Source: Lachnospiraceae bacterium UBA3401
GTDB taxonomy: Bacteria > Bacillota > Clostridia > Lachnospirales > Lachnospiraceae
Assembly: GCA_002358575.1 (NCBI GenBank)
Contig: DEPD01000076.1
Location: forward strand, 1 to 8,901
Direction: 5' to 3'
DNA: 8,901 nucleotides
In this document: positions 1 to 6,391 of the stretch, one piece after another
Numbering within the stretch: position 1 is the first letter of the stretch
Layout: every line of letters begins with the position of its first letter
The notes under the pieces: model-generated
Databases searched by the model: none
Told to the model about the DNA's origin: nothing
What the model saw: the letters and a program-made list of their open reading frames with translations, nothing else
Translations under genes and position numbers: made by a program

Positions 1-2
1 TG

Positions 3-557
3 TACCACATGGAATATATCTTCTCCACCGTGAGCGTCATGGAGTTTTACCGCCAGCTCTGCGCTGTCCTGGGCGTGGAGGGCAGGGGCGGAAAGCTGGG
101 AATGTTCCGCGCCATACAGGAGCAGATCCTCTGCCTCTATTATGAAAAGAAACAGCCGCTGCTGGTCGTGGACAAGGCACAGTACCTTTCCACAGGCATC
201 CTTGAGGACATCAAGATGTTCATGAATTACAATTATGATTCCGTCAACTGCTTTACGCTGGTCCTGTGCGGCGAACCGCACCTGAACAGCCCGAGGATCA
301 CCGTGCATGATAACTTTAACGGCTTCACGGACGCAGAAGTGGCACAGTATGTGCTCCACAAGCTTTTCTGTGTGGGAGGTTCCGCCAGCATCATCGACCA
401 GGCAGCCCTTTGTGCTGTACACAGCCATTTCCAGGGAAACCCGCGCCTGGTGGACAACCTGATGACCGATGCACTGGCGCTGGGGGCTCAGATGGAGAAA
501 AACAGCATTGACACAGAGGTTATCCTGGCCGCGGTCAGCAACCAGAATCTTTCTTAG
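3..557 (+). CDS. Transposon-type AAA ATPase (ExeA/TnsC-like), 5' partial and probably decayed
   Basis: The reading frame is open from the left edge (codons for Tyr-His precede the first visible Met at 9), so the N-terminal part with the Walker A loop lies outside the window. What remains is the C-terminal part of an AAA ATPase of the kind encoded next to DDE transposases, where it helps target-site choice or strand transfer. Counting from Met 9, LLVVDKAQYLS (residues 51-61) is the Walker B region; family members normally have Asp-Glu here, but Glu is replaced by Lys56 (codon 174-176, explained by one G to A change). CGEPHLN (87-93) is the sensor-1 strand, and PRLVDNLMTDALALGAQ near the C terminus is the lid helix. 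Between HLN and RITVH I expect about 12-17 residues, from memory of relatives, that are missing here. Both points suggest an inactive copy. GC is clearly higher than in the DNA to the right. Family assignment is fairly sure; loss of activity is inferred. Confidence 0.72.
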   Translation, partial: YHMEYIFSTVSVMEFYRQLCAVLGVEGRGGKLGMFRAIQEQILCLYYEKKQPLLVVDKAQYLSTGILEDIKMFMNYNYDSVNCFTLVLCGEPHLNSPRITVHDNFNGFTDAEVAQYVLHKLFCVGGSASIIDQAALCAVHSHFQGNPRLVDNLMTDALALGAQMEKNSIDTEVILAAVSNQNLS

Positions 558-570
558 GAGGTCATTGTTT

Positions 571-921
571 ATGAAATACACATGTATCCTAGAAAACGAT
601 GCTGGGTGTGAGACTTGGGAAGCCGAAGTCTGTCTGCTCAAAGCATCCAGGACAGGACGGCAGTATGAAGCGGAGATTGAAGGACGCGGGACTTATTTCC
701 ATATCCTTACCGGACAGCATAAATATGGGGATTACCTGTGTATCCCCAACCATGATGTGGGAGGCGAGCGGTCCAGACTCTCTGACTTTTTCTGGAACAG
801 GGAGCGGATCAGCAGGCTGATGAAAGAAGAGGATGCCGTGACAGTCACCACCAGACTCATGTATCTTGAAACGCTTATAAAAAATAAGGCATCTAACGGA
901 TCCCCTGACCGGATGCCATAG
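571..921 (+). CDS. Small accessory protein of the mobile element, unknown function
   Basis: This encodes 116 residues starting MKYTCILENDAGCETWEAEV. The open frame runs upstream into the ATPase gene, but the start at 571 is fixed by a perfect AGGAGG at 556-561 with 9 nt spacing; the AG of the ATPase stop codon TAG forms the start of this RBS. The protein has no signal peptide or membrane segment. It is rich in acidic and aromatic residues and reads as a small compact beta-rich fold (YEAEIEGRGTYFHILTGQHKYGDYLCIPNHD, split by turns). The tail from about residue 90 is basic. I recognise it only as a small protein that tends to follow this type of transposon ATPase; I cannot name a function. Its GC-rich codon use matches the ATPase and differs from the AT-rich DNA that starts just after its stop, so both belong to the same incoming element. 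Confidence 0.68.
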   Translation: MKYTCILENDAGCETWEAEVCLLKASRTGRQYEAEIEGRGTYFHILTGQHKYGDYLCIPNHDVGGERSRLSDFFWNRERISRLMKEEDAVTVTTRLMYLETLIKNKASNGSPDRMP

Positions 922-1015
922 ACGGACCATGATTTCCATGAAGGAAGATTTGCCGTCCAACAATAAAAAACGTTGCAAATAGAATATTCATCTGTCTGTT
1001 TCGATTGGATACTGC

Positions 1016-1297
1016 TCACCATATCAATTGTTCTTTTGCAACCGGAATCATATTGTTTATATTGATAACCGCATAGTCTTTTATTTTGATAAAATCTACA
1101 CTTTTTTTCATTTTCTTGTGTTTGAACTTAAACGAAGACAATGGTGCAAAATAATAAAATCCGTTAATCTCCAAAACAGTTCCTATATATTTTCGTCCGA
1201 ACGATCCGCCTTCATGCAAAAATAAATGTTCCTGATATTGACTCAAGTATTTTATGTAGGCATCTTTCACGTCATATATTTTAATATTGTTTTTCAT
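1016..1297 (-). CDS. ToxN/AbiQ-family type III toxin (endoribonuclease), C-terminally truncated
   Basis: This encodes 93 residues. MKNNIKIYDVKDAYIKYLSQ, then RKYIGTVLEINGFYYFAPLSSFK (35-57) and AVININNMIPV (76-86), is the N-terminal half of the ToxN/AbiQ/CptN fold: the start 'Y.I...YI.YL', the 'YIG.VL.INGF.Y..PLSS.K' strand pair and 'ININNMIP'. Full-length members are usually about 150-190 residues and continue with helices that complete the active site and bind antitoxin RNA. Here a TGA stop (1016-1018) follows KEQLIW, so about half the protein is missing. The break lies close to the edge of the mobile-element DNA on the left, so insertion or deletion there is the likely cause. Upstream on the same strand are a terminator hairpin and a short RNA, the standard type III layout. 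Family call is good from motifs; the product is probably inactive. The RBS (AAGAAG just before the start) is weak. Confidence 0.75.
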   Translation of the reverse strand: MKNNIKIYDVKDAYIKYLSQYQEHLFLHEGGSFGRKYIGTVLEINGFYYFAPLSSFKFKHKKMKKSVDFIKIKDYAVININNMIPVAKEQLIW

Positions 1298-1324
1298 AAT
1301 ACTTCTTTGTCCGTTTACAGAAAA

Positions 1325-1349
1325 GGCAGAGACTTAAACAGTCCCTGCC
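1325..1349 (-). terminator. Attenuating terminator between antitoxin RNA and toxin gene
   Basis: Read on the minus strand, GGCAGGGAC (1349-1341), a 7-nt loop, and GTCTCTGCC (1333-1325) form a 9-bp stem with one G-U pair, followed at once by TTTTCTG. In type III toxin-antitoxin loci a leaky intrinsic terminator sits between the antitoxin RNA and the toxin, so that most transcripts are antitoxin only. Position and form fit exactly. Confidence 0.75.
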
Positions 1350-1392
1350 ATCTGTTAACTCGCTCACTTATAAGGCTGTGCATCACCTACTA
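1325..1392 (-). ncRNA. Candidate type III antitoxin RNA (ToxI/CptI-like), apparently a single unit
   Basis: The stretch between a plausible promoter and the terminator is about 68 nt, untranslated, and lies directly upstream of the ToxN-like gene on the same strand, where type III antitoxin RNA is encoded. Read on the minus strand it begins near AGGTGATGCACAGCC and runs into GAGCGAGTTAACAGATGG before the terminator stem. Antitoxins of this type normally consist of two or more tandem repeats of about 35-50 nt; I see only one copy and no repeat upstream. It may be a collapsed array, which would fit the broken toxin. Assignment rests on position and not on sequence match. Confidence 0.5.
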
Positions 1393-1397
1393 TATTT

Positions 1398-1425
1398 AAT
1401 ATACACTATTTCTGATTAATTACAA
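1398..1425 (-). promoter_or_regulatory. Putative promoter of the antitoxin/toxin locus
   Basis: On the minus strand TTGTAA (1425-1420) and TATATT (1403-1398) are separated by 16 bp, which places the transcript start near 1390-1392, just before the AGGTGATGC block. An alternative -10, TATAGT (1394-1389), lacks a matching -35. Both boxes are close to the sigma-70 consensus, but the region is AT-rich, so chance matches are possible. Confidence 0.45.
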
Positions 1426-1438
1426 CTTATTTTATGAT
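1410..1438 (+). promoter_or_regulatory. Weak candidate promoter in front of the structured element
   Basis: TATGAT (1433-1438) matches five of six -10 bases. The -35 position 17 bp upstream is TTCTGA (1410-1415), a poor match. A start near 1445 would place the RNA end just before the closing stem at 1449. It overlaps the divergent promoter of the antitoxin RNA. Only suggestive. Confidence 0.25.
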
Positions 1439-1448
1439 TTTTTCAGAA

Positions 1449-1585
1449 GTAATAGTTCAGCCTAGGACTTTGCATTTGCTACAAAGTCCATAAAATAACA
1501 TGGTGGCCGAAATGCATAAAGCCATCACGAAGTGGTTTTGCATGGCTTGATGCTTGTAACAGGAAGCTGAAGGCTGAACTGTTAC
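1449..1585. other. 137-bp structured intergenic element (RNA gene or MITE)
   Basis: A 15-bp inverted repeat with one mismatch closes the element: GTAATAGTTCAGCCT (1449-1463) against AGGCTGAACTGTTAC (1571-1585). Inside are a perfect 8-bp hairpin, GGACTTTG (1465-1472) with CAAAGTCC (1482-1489), and an 11-bp hairpin with one internal mismatch, GCAT-a-AAGCCAT (1514-1525) with ATGGCTT-g-ATGC (1542-1553), whose loop can form CAC-GAA-GTG. The 3' strand can instead pair locally: GTAACAG (1556-1562) with CTGTTAC (1579-1585). This excludes the outer part of the closing stem. Such a multi-helix junction fits a folded RNA; terminal inverted repeats around a short noncoding body also fit a MITE. No clear target-site duplication is seen. 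It ends 28 bp before the -35 box of the hydrolase gene, so it is not in that gene's leader from that promoter. I do not recognise a known riboswitch class. Confidence 0.6.
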
Positions 1586-1613
1586 GGAAACAGAATGTTA
1601 AATTATATTCGAA

Positions 1614-1642
1614 TTGAAGTGTGTTTTGTTTCATGTTATAAT
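1614..1642 (+). promoter_or_regulatory. Sigma-70-type promoter of the hydrolase/reductase/VWA/MoxR operon
   Basis: TTGAAG (1614-1619), a 17-bp spacer and a perfect TATAAT (1637-1642) put the transcript start near 1649, about 29 nt before the ATG at 1678. This is the best promoter match in the window and precedes a run of four closely spaced genes. No operator-like repeat overlaps it. Confidence 0.75.
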
Positions 1643-1677
1643 AAATTCCATATATTAAATCAATAAGGAATGAGAAC

Positions 1678-2853
1678 ATGGAACAAAGTTTAAAAAAATA
1701 TGTGACGACATGGGGAAACGCGATTTCAATTGCGGACAGGCGCCCAGAAAATTATGCAAAGGACTTGACATTGCGCTATCCAATTCGACCGATGTTCGAC
1801 GGTGATAATATCAAAATTACCCTTGACAATTTCTGCGGTACAGAACCCGTGACAATAACGCGTGTGTTTGTAGCAGACAGTGCGGACTCCGAGAGAGAGA
1901 TTGTGGAGGAGACCAGCACATCTGTCACATTTTCTGGCAGCAGTAGTGTAAGCATACCAGCAGGAGAGGCAGTTATAAGTGATGCAATTTATTTTCCTGT
2001 TAAACGTGGAAATGACATTAGTGTCAGTTTATATCTTGGCGAATTTACACAGATGCGCTCTGCGGTGCTGATTACAGGCCCACTTTCCAAGGGATATTAT
2101 GCGGTGGGAGACTTTGCACGGCGCAGTGTGTTGCCATTAGATTTTACAAGAAATACAAATTGGTTTTATTTTTTGAGTAATGTGGAAATATATACAGAGA
2201 GCACAAACAGGGCAGTGATTTGCTATGGGGATAGTATTACCTCGCAGGCATGGCCTGATTATTTGACGTTGCGGCTATTTCAGGAGGAGATTTCACACAC
2301 GGCAATTGTGCGTCGTGCTGCGAGTGGAACGCGCATATTGCGGCAGTATGAAAATATCACTTATGATTCTTATGGATTAAAAGGTTCCATTCGATTTCCA
2401 AGGGAGGCAAAAGTCAGCGGTGCGGACAGTATTATTATACAACATGGAATTAATGATATTATTCATCCAGTGGGGACTGAGGCCAATCCATTCCGGCCGT
2501 GGAGCGATTTGCCAACGGCTGATGATCTGATACAGGGATTGCAGCAATATATTGTGCAGGCGAAAGAATATGGGCTTGAGGTATATATAGGAACTTTGCT
2601 TCCAATCTTTGGCTGGCGAACCTATGAGCCATTTCGAGATGAACTTCGCTGTGCAGTCAATGAGTGGATACGGACGACAACAGAAATTAAAGGCTGTATT
2701 GACTTTGACAAAGCGCTTTGTGACAGTGCGAATCCGGCTGCTTTTGCAAAGGAGTATGACAGTGGAGATCATTTGCATCCGTCTCTAACAGCGTATGAGC
2801 GCATGGCGGCAGAAGTGCCAGAAACACTTTTAAGGTTATACAAGGAGATATAA
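1678..2853 (+). CDS. SGNH/GDSL-family hydrolase
   Basis: This 391-residue protein belongs to the SGNH hydrolases, serine esterases that act on acyl or acetyl esters of lipids, sugars or polysaccharides. All four catalytic blocks are visible: block I VICYGDSITSQ with nucleophile Ser186 (GDS 184-186), block II Gly217 in RRAASGTRI, block III HGINDI (256-261) with oxyanion Asn259, and block V GDHLHPS with Asp364 and His367. The first 165 residues or so are strand-rich and hydrophilic, an accessory domain ahead of the SGNH core. There is no signal peptide or membrane segment, so it probably acts in the cytosol. The ATG at 1678 has AAGGAA 7 nt upstream and a strong promoter. It is the first gene of a packed operon; the next start is 2 bp beyond its stop, and that gene's RBS lies within this gene's last codons. 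The exact substrate cannot be told from sequence. Confidence 0.88.
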   Translation: MEQSLKKYVTTWGNAISIADRRPENYAKDLTLRYPIRPMFDGDNIKITLDNFCGTEPVTITRVFVADSADSEREIVEETSTSVTFSGSSSVSIPAGEAVISDAIYFPVKRGNDISVSLYLGEFTQMRSAVLITGPLSKGYYAVGDFARRSVLPLDFTRNTNWFYFLSNVEIYTESTNRAVICYGDSITSQAWPDYLTLRLFQEEISHTAIVRRAASGTRILRQYENITYDSYGLKGSIRFPREAKVSGADSIIIQHGINDIIHPVGTEANPFRPWSDLPTADDLIQGLQQYIVQAKEYGLEVYIGTLLPIFGWRTYEPFRDELRCAVNEWIRTTTEIKGCIDFDKALCDSANPAAFAKEYDSGDHLHPSLTAYERMAAEVPETLLRLYKEI

Positions 2854-2855
2854 AG

Positions 2856-3446
2856 ATGCCCACATTACTATTTATCAATGCATGTGTGCGTGGCAGAGAT
2901 TCAAGAACACTGGCTCTGGCAGAGCATTTACTTGCATGTATCAAGGAAGTAAACAGCCATGATATGGCATTCCAAATAGAAGAGATTCGTCTTTCCACAG
3001 AAAATTTGCTTCCACTAAACTATGAACGACTTTTGCGCAGAGAGGAACTTCTAACGGCTGGTCAACTTGGGGATTCCATGTTTGACTATGCCAATGCGGT
3101 TGCGCAGGCGGATATGCTGGTAATTGCGGCACCTTACTGGGATATGTCATTTCCAGCTTCTCTAAAAATATTTTTTGAGATGGCAAGTGTAGATGGAATT
3201 ACATTTACATATGCCGAGGACAGCACGCCTGTTGGGCTGAGTGTGGCGGAGGACATGTATTATGTGACGACCAGCGGAGGTTATATTGGCGACTGTAATT
3301 TTGGTTTTGAGTATGCCAGTGCACTCTGCAAACTTTATGGAATACAGAACACACATTTTATTAGTGCGCAGGGATTGGACCTAGATGGAGCAGATGTGCA
3401 GGCGATTTTAGAGGAAGCCTGCAACGGGGAGATACAACATTATTGA
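2856..3446 (+). CDS. NAD(P)H-dependent flavodoxin-fold oxidoreductase (azoreductase-like)
   Basis: This 196-residue protein has the flavodoxin-like fold of FMN-dependent NAD(P)H quinone/azo reductases. LLFINACVRGRDSRTLALAEHLL (4-26) is the first strand plus the phosphate-binding loop, with Arg and Ser residues that would contact FMN phosphate. ADMLVIAAPYWDMSFPASLKIFFEM is the second FMN contact region, with the P-Y/W-(D/N)-(F/M)-(S/G)-x-P pattern typical of AzoR-like enzymes. The YYVTTSGGYIGD stretch is the loop near the isoalloxazine ring. It should transfer hydride from NAD(P)H to quinones or similar acceptors in the cytosol; the true acceptor is unknown. The RBS AAGGAG (2842-2847) lies inside the end of the hydrolase gene, so translation is probably coupled. 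The VWA gene follows after 13 bp. Confidence 0.82.
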   Translation: MPTLLFINACVRGRDSRTLALAEHLLACIKEVNSHDMAFQIEEIRLSTENLLPLNYERLLRREELLTAGQLGDSMFDYANAVAQADMLVIAAPYWDMSFPASLKIFFEMASVDGITFTYAEDSTPVGLSVAEDMYYVTTSGGYIGDCNFGFEYASALCKLYGIQNTHFISAQGLDLDGADVQAILEEACNGEIQHY

Positions 3447-3459
3447 TGGAGGTGGCATT

Positions 3460-4755
3460 GTGGAATCAGTGGAGGAACTTGCAGCGAAAGTTTGGAGACT
3501 GTCGCGTGACAGTCTTTTGATTCATCTGCGTTTTCTTGATGTGGCGCTCTCCGAACTGGAATTTCGGGCACAGTCGGGAATCGGACAAGTTTTGTGTGAT
3601 ATGAGCACGCCGAGAACGGTAATCGTTTTTTATGACCCACAAGTGCTGCTGCGGCTTTACAAGGCCAATCCAAACAATGTGACAAGACTGCATTTACATA
3701 TACTGTTACATTGTATTTTCGGCCATTCGTATAAGTATAACAAGGTGGAGCAGGAATTGTGGAATATTGCGGCAGATATGGCAGTGGAAAATGCGGCTCT
3801 AGGGTTGCAAATTTCTGGACTTGAGACAGAGCATGACAGGGAGCGCCGAGAGATACTTGAACAGTGGAGGAAGCGTGCAGGGGCGTTAACTGCGGATAGA
3901 ATCTATAGGAAATTGAAAGAGGATAGGCTAAAAAGTGAGGAGTTGCTGACGTTGGGAAGTCTTTTTTGCCGTGATGTGCATGATGGCTGGAAACCGGCAG
4001 AGACACTTGAGATAACAGAGGCACAATGGAAAAAAATTAGTGAGCGCATTCGGGCTGAGCTGAAATCATTTTCGGGAGATAAGTCGAATGATAAGAGTCT
4101 GTTGCAAAATCTTGAGGAGGCGGTAAAGGAAACCTATGATTATGGGGATTTTCTGCGAAAATTTAGTGTGTCCGGTGAGGAAATGCAGATCAATGATGAT
4201 GAATTTGACTATGTATATTATACGTATGGACTATCACTCTACGGAAATCTTCCACTGGTGGAGCCACTTGAGTATAAAGATGTCAATAAAATTAAAGAGT
4301 TTGTGGTGGCTATTGACACATCAGGTTCCTGCCGCGGAAGCGTGGTACAGGCGTTTCTAAACAAAACATATCACATACTAAAAAGCAGCGAAAATTTTTT
4401 CCGCAAAGTTAATATTCATATTTTGCAGTGTGATTCAAAAGTACGCCGTGATACCAAGATTACAAGTGATGAAGAATTTGAGCGCTTTATGCGGGAAGGG
4501 CAACTGGAAGGGTTTGGTTCCACTGATTTTCGACCGGTGTTTGACTATGTGGACAAGGCTGTGGAAAGTGGAGAATTTGAAAATCTAAAAGGGTTAATTT
4601 ATTTTACGGACGGATATGGTGTGTTTCCGGCGCGGAAACCTCCACATGGTTATGATACAGCATTTGTGTTTCTGGAAGACAATTATGAGAAACCGCCGAT
4701 ACCGCCATGGGCAATCAAGCTTGTACTTCCGGCGGAGGAGCTTGAAAAAGAATGA
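3460..4755 (+). CDS. VWA-like protein with degenerate metallopeptidase-like N domain (DUF2201 type)
   Basis: 431 residues, starting at GTG with GGAGG (3448-3452) 7 nt upstream. The N-terminal half resembles the putative metallopeptidase domain that precedes VWA-like domains in DUF2201-type proteins: HILLHCIFGH (residues 80-89) followed by WNIAADMAVE (101-110). The histidines and the Asp of that pattern are kept, but the Glu of HExxH is Ile81, so peptidase activity is doubtful. Residues 120-240 are charged and mostly helical. The C-terminal VWA-like domain has the MIDAS motif DTSGS (286-290), GFGSTDF with Thr355/Asp356, and the TDG turn (383-385), enough for a metal-dependent protein contact. 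It has no signal peptide. It overlaps the MoxR ATPase gene by ATGA and is therefore almost certainly its partner; such pairs (RavA/ViaA, CbbQ/CbbO) remodel or mature client proteins. The client is not evident; the reductase upstream is one possibility. Confidence 0.85.
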   Translation: MESVEELAAKVWRLSRDSLLIHLRFLDVALSELEFRAQSGIGQVLCDMSTPRTVIVFYDPQVLLRLYKANPNNVTRLHLHILLHCIFGHSYKYNKVEQELWNIAADMAVENAALGLQISGLETEHDRERREILEQWRKRAGALTADRIYRKLKEDRLKSEELLTLGSLFCRDVHDGWKPAETLEITEAQWKKISERIRAELKSFSGDKSNDKSLLQNLEEAVKETYDYGDFLRKFSVSGEEMQINDDEFDYVYYTYGLSLYGNLPLVEPLEYKDVNKIKEFVVAIDTSGSCRGSVVQAFLNKTYHILKSSENFFRKVNIHILQCDSKVRRDTKITSDEEFERFMREGQLEGFGSTDFRPVFDYVDKAVESGEFENLKGLIYFTDGYGVFPARKPPHGYDTAFVFLEDNYEKPPIPPWAIKLVLPAEELEKE

Positions 4756-6308
4756 AAAAGGAAGGGAGATTGCGTGTGAATATTAAACAGGCAAAAGAGC
4801 ATATTAAAAATTCTGTAAAACTGTATTTGAAAAAGGATGCGTATGGAGAGTATCGGATTCCTGTAGTGCGTCAGCGCCCTATATTTCTCTTGGGTTCTCC
4901 GGGAATAGGAAAGACTGCTATTATGGAACAGATTGCACAGGAACTAGGAATTGCGGTGGTGAGTTATTCCATGACACATCATACAAGACAGTCGGCGTTG
5001 GGGCTTCCTTTTATTACACATAAAAATTATAAAGGACTGGAATTTGATATTTCGGAATATACAATGAGTGAGATTATCGCTTCTATCTATGAGGTGATGG
5101 AACAGTCTGGCATTGAGGAAGGAATTTTATTTTTAGATGAGATTAACTGTGTATCAGAGACACTTGCACCGTCAATGCTGCAGTTTTTACAGTACAAAAT
5201 TTTTGGAAAACATAAGGTTCCAGAAGGGTGGGTGATTGTTACAGCAGGAAATCCGCCCGAGTACAATAAATCCGTGCGTGAATTTGATGTGGTGACAATG
5301 GACCGCATGAAATTAGTTGAGGTGGAGGCAGATTATGCAACGTGGAAGGAATATGCATTAAAACAGGGTATACACAATGCAGTTACCACCTATCTTGACA
5401 TGAAAAAGAATGATTTTTATCGTGTGGAAACAAATGTTGGCGGAAAGTCCTATGTGACGGCAAGAGGATGGGAGGATCTGTCTGCTATGATGCTTTTATG
5501 CGAGGAAGAGGGCATTGTGGTGGATGAGACGCTTGTCGCACAATACCTTCATAATGATAAGATTGTCCGAGAGTTTACAGCATATTACGAGCTGTACAAT
5601 AAATATAAAAAAGATTACAAGGTGGAAGAAATTCTGGAAGGCACAAATTCCGCGCAGGTTGTGGAGCGCGCAAGAATTGCCAAATTTGACGAGCGCTTAT
5701 CGCTGCTCGGAATGCTTTTAGATAAACTAGAGAGTGAGATGAAAGAAAATCTTGAAAAATCGGACTATCTAACAGACCTTATGAAGCTGCTCAAAGCAAT
5801 ACGGTTGTCCTACGAGAAAAAACAAGAAAAGGACGCAGATCTTTTTTTCGATATTGCCTCAATGTTGCGGGTGCAGGCGGAAAATCGCGAGAAGATAATT
5901 TGCTCTATGACCAATGCTGGCACACTGTCAAATGAGGATAAGAGAAAACACAGGGCTGTTATTCGTTTTCTAACGGAGCAGGAGAAAGCGCTTCGATTGG
6001 AAAGCAATGTGGATTCGGTGAAGGCATTTGGTCTTTTGAAGGCTGCATTTGACACAGAGACAATACAATTAAAAGAAGAAAATAGCAAGATACAAAAAAG
6101 GCTGCACAATCTGTTTGCCTTTAGCGAGGCTGCATTTATGGATGGAAATGAGGTGCTTGTGCTGGTGACAGAGTTGACAGTCAATGCTTATAGCGCACGT
6201 TTTATTGCTCTGTATGGAAGTGAGGATTATCACAGGCACAATGAGAATTTGATGCTGCATGAGCGTCAAGATGATATTATGAAGGAGATTGACGCGTTGG
6301 AATTGTAG
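4752..6308 (+). CDS. MoxR-type AAA+ ATPase
   Basis: 518 residues from the ATG at 4752, which overlaps the VWA stop codon. A GTG at 4776 (codon 9) has a better RBS, AAGGGAG (4762-4768) at 7 nt, and would give 510 residues; both starts are possible. The AAA+ core has Walker A GSPGIGKT (48-55), Walker B ILFLDE (125-130), sensor 1 Asn167 in VTAGNPPEYN, a likely arginine finger at MDRM (183-186), and a sensor-2-like Arg238 in VTARGWEDLS. MoxR proteins form ATP-driven hexameric rings that act with a VWA partner as chaperones. From about residue 260 the protein is long, helical and highly charged (many Glu-Lys stretches), about 250 residues longer than a minimal MoxR core; this part could bind the VWA partner or the client. 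No membrane segment. It is the last gene of the four-gene run. Confidence 0.87.
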   Translation: MKKEGRLRVNIKQAKEHIKNSVKLYLKKDAYGEYRIPVVRQRPIFLLGSPGIGKTAIMEQIAQELGIAVVSYSMTHHTRQSALGLPFITHKNYKGLEFDISEYTMSEIIASIYEVMEQSGIEEGILFLDEINCVSETLAPSMLQFLQYKIFGKHKVPEGWVIVTAGNPPEYNKSVREFDVVTMDRMKLVEVEADYATWKEYALKQGIHNAVTTYLDMKKNDFYRVETNVGGKSYVTARGWEDLSAMMLLCEEEGIVVDETLVAQYLHNDKIVREFTAYYELYNKYKKDYKVEEILEGTNSAQVVERARIAKFDERLSLLGMLLDKLESEMKENLEKSDYLTDLMKLLKAIRLSYEKKQEKDADLFFDIASMLRVQAENREKIICSMTNAGTLSNEDKRKHRAVIRFLTEQEKALRLESNVDSVKAFGLLKAAFDTETIQLKEENSKIQKRLHNLFAFSEAAFMDGNEVLVLVTELTVNAYSARFIALYGSEDYHRHNENLMLHERQDDIMKEIDALEL

Positions 6309-6336
6309 GATGTGTGCATCATATGATACTGTGTGA

Positions 6337-6379
6337 CAGTCTTTTTGAATGCAACATATACTGACAGTTAAAAAGACTG
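6337..6379. repeat. 10-bp inverted repeat after the MoxR gene
   Basis: CAGTCTTTTT (6337-6346) and AAAAAGACTG (6370-6379) are perfect arms around a 23-nt loop. TGACAGT also occurs twice as a direct repeat (6334-6340 and 6362-6368). As an RNA hairpin it lies 28 nt past the MoxR stop and could protect or end the transcript, but there is no U run after the 3' arm. It could equally be an operator. Confidence 0.5.
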
Positions 6380-6391
6380 ACCGCCAGTATA

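Noticed and set aside
469..570. Upstream extension of the small accessory gene from an ATG at 469
   Set aside because: This part overlaps the ATPase in another frame and has no RBS; the AGGAGG before 571 sets the start.
732..1022. Minus-strand frame beginning just past the toxin stop, as a frameshifted toxin C-terminus
   Set aside because: Its sequence (MVSSIQSKQTDEY and on) does not resemble the helical C-terminal half of ToxN/AbiQ proteins, and it runs antisense into the accessory gene. Truncation explains the data better.
1465..1489. Intrinsic terminator at the GGACTTTG hairpin
   Set aside because: No U run follows on the plus strand (ATAAAATAAC), and on the minus strand the tail is AGGCTGAAC; it fits better as an internal helix of the larger element.
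1449..1585. Retron or known riboswitch
   Set aside because: No reverse transcriptase is nearby, and I see no conserved core of TPP, SAM, cobalamin, c-di-GMP or T-box elements.
1479..1679. 66-codon minus-strand frame across the structured element
   Set aside because: It has no RBS, odd composition, and covers hairpins and the operon promoter; noncoding is more likely.
3440..4024. 194-codon minus-strand open frame
   Set aside because: It lies fully antisense to the well-supported VWA gene, is rich in His, Pro and Ser in an unnatural mix, and has no RBS.
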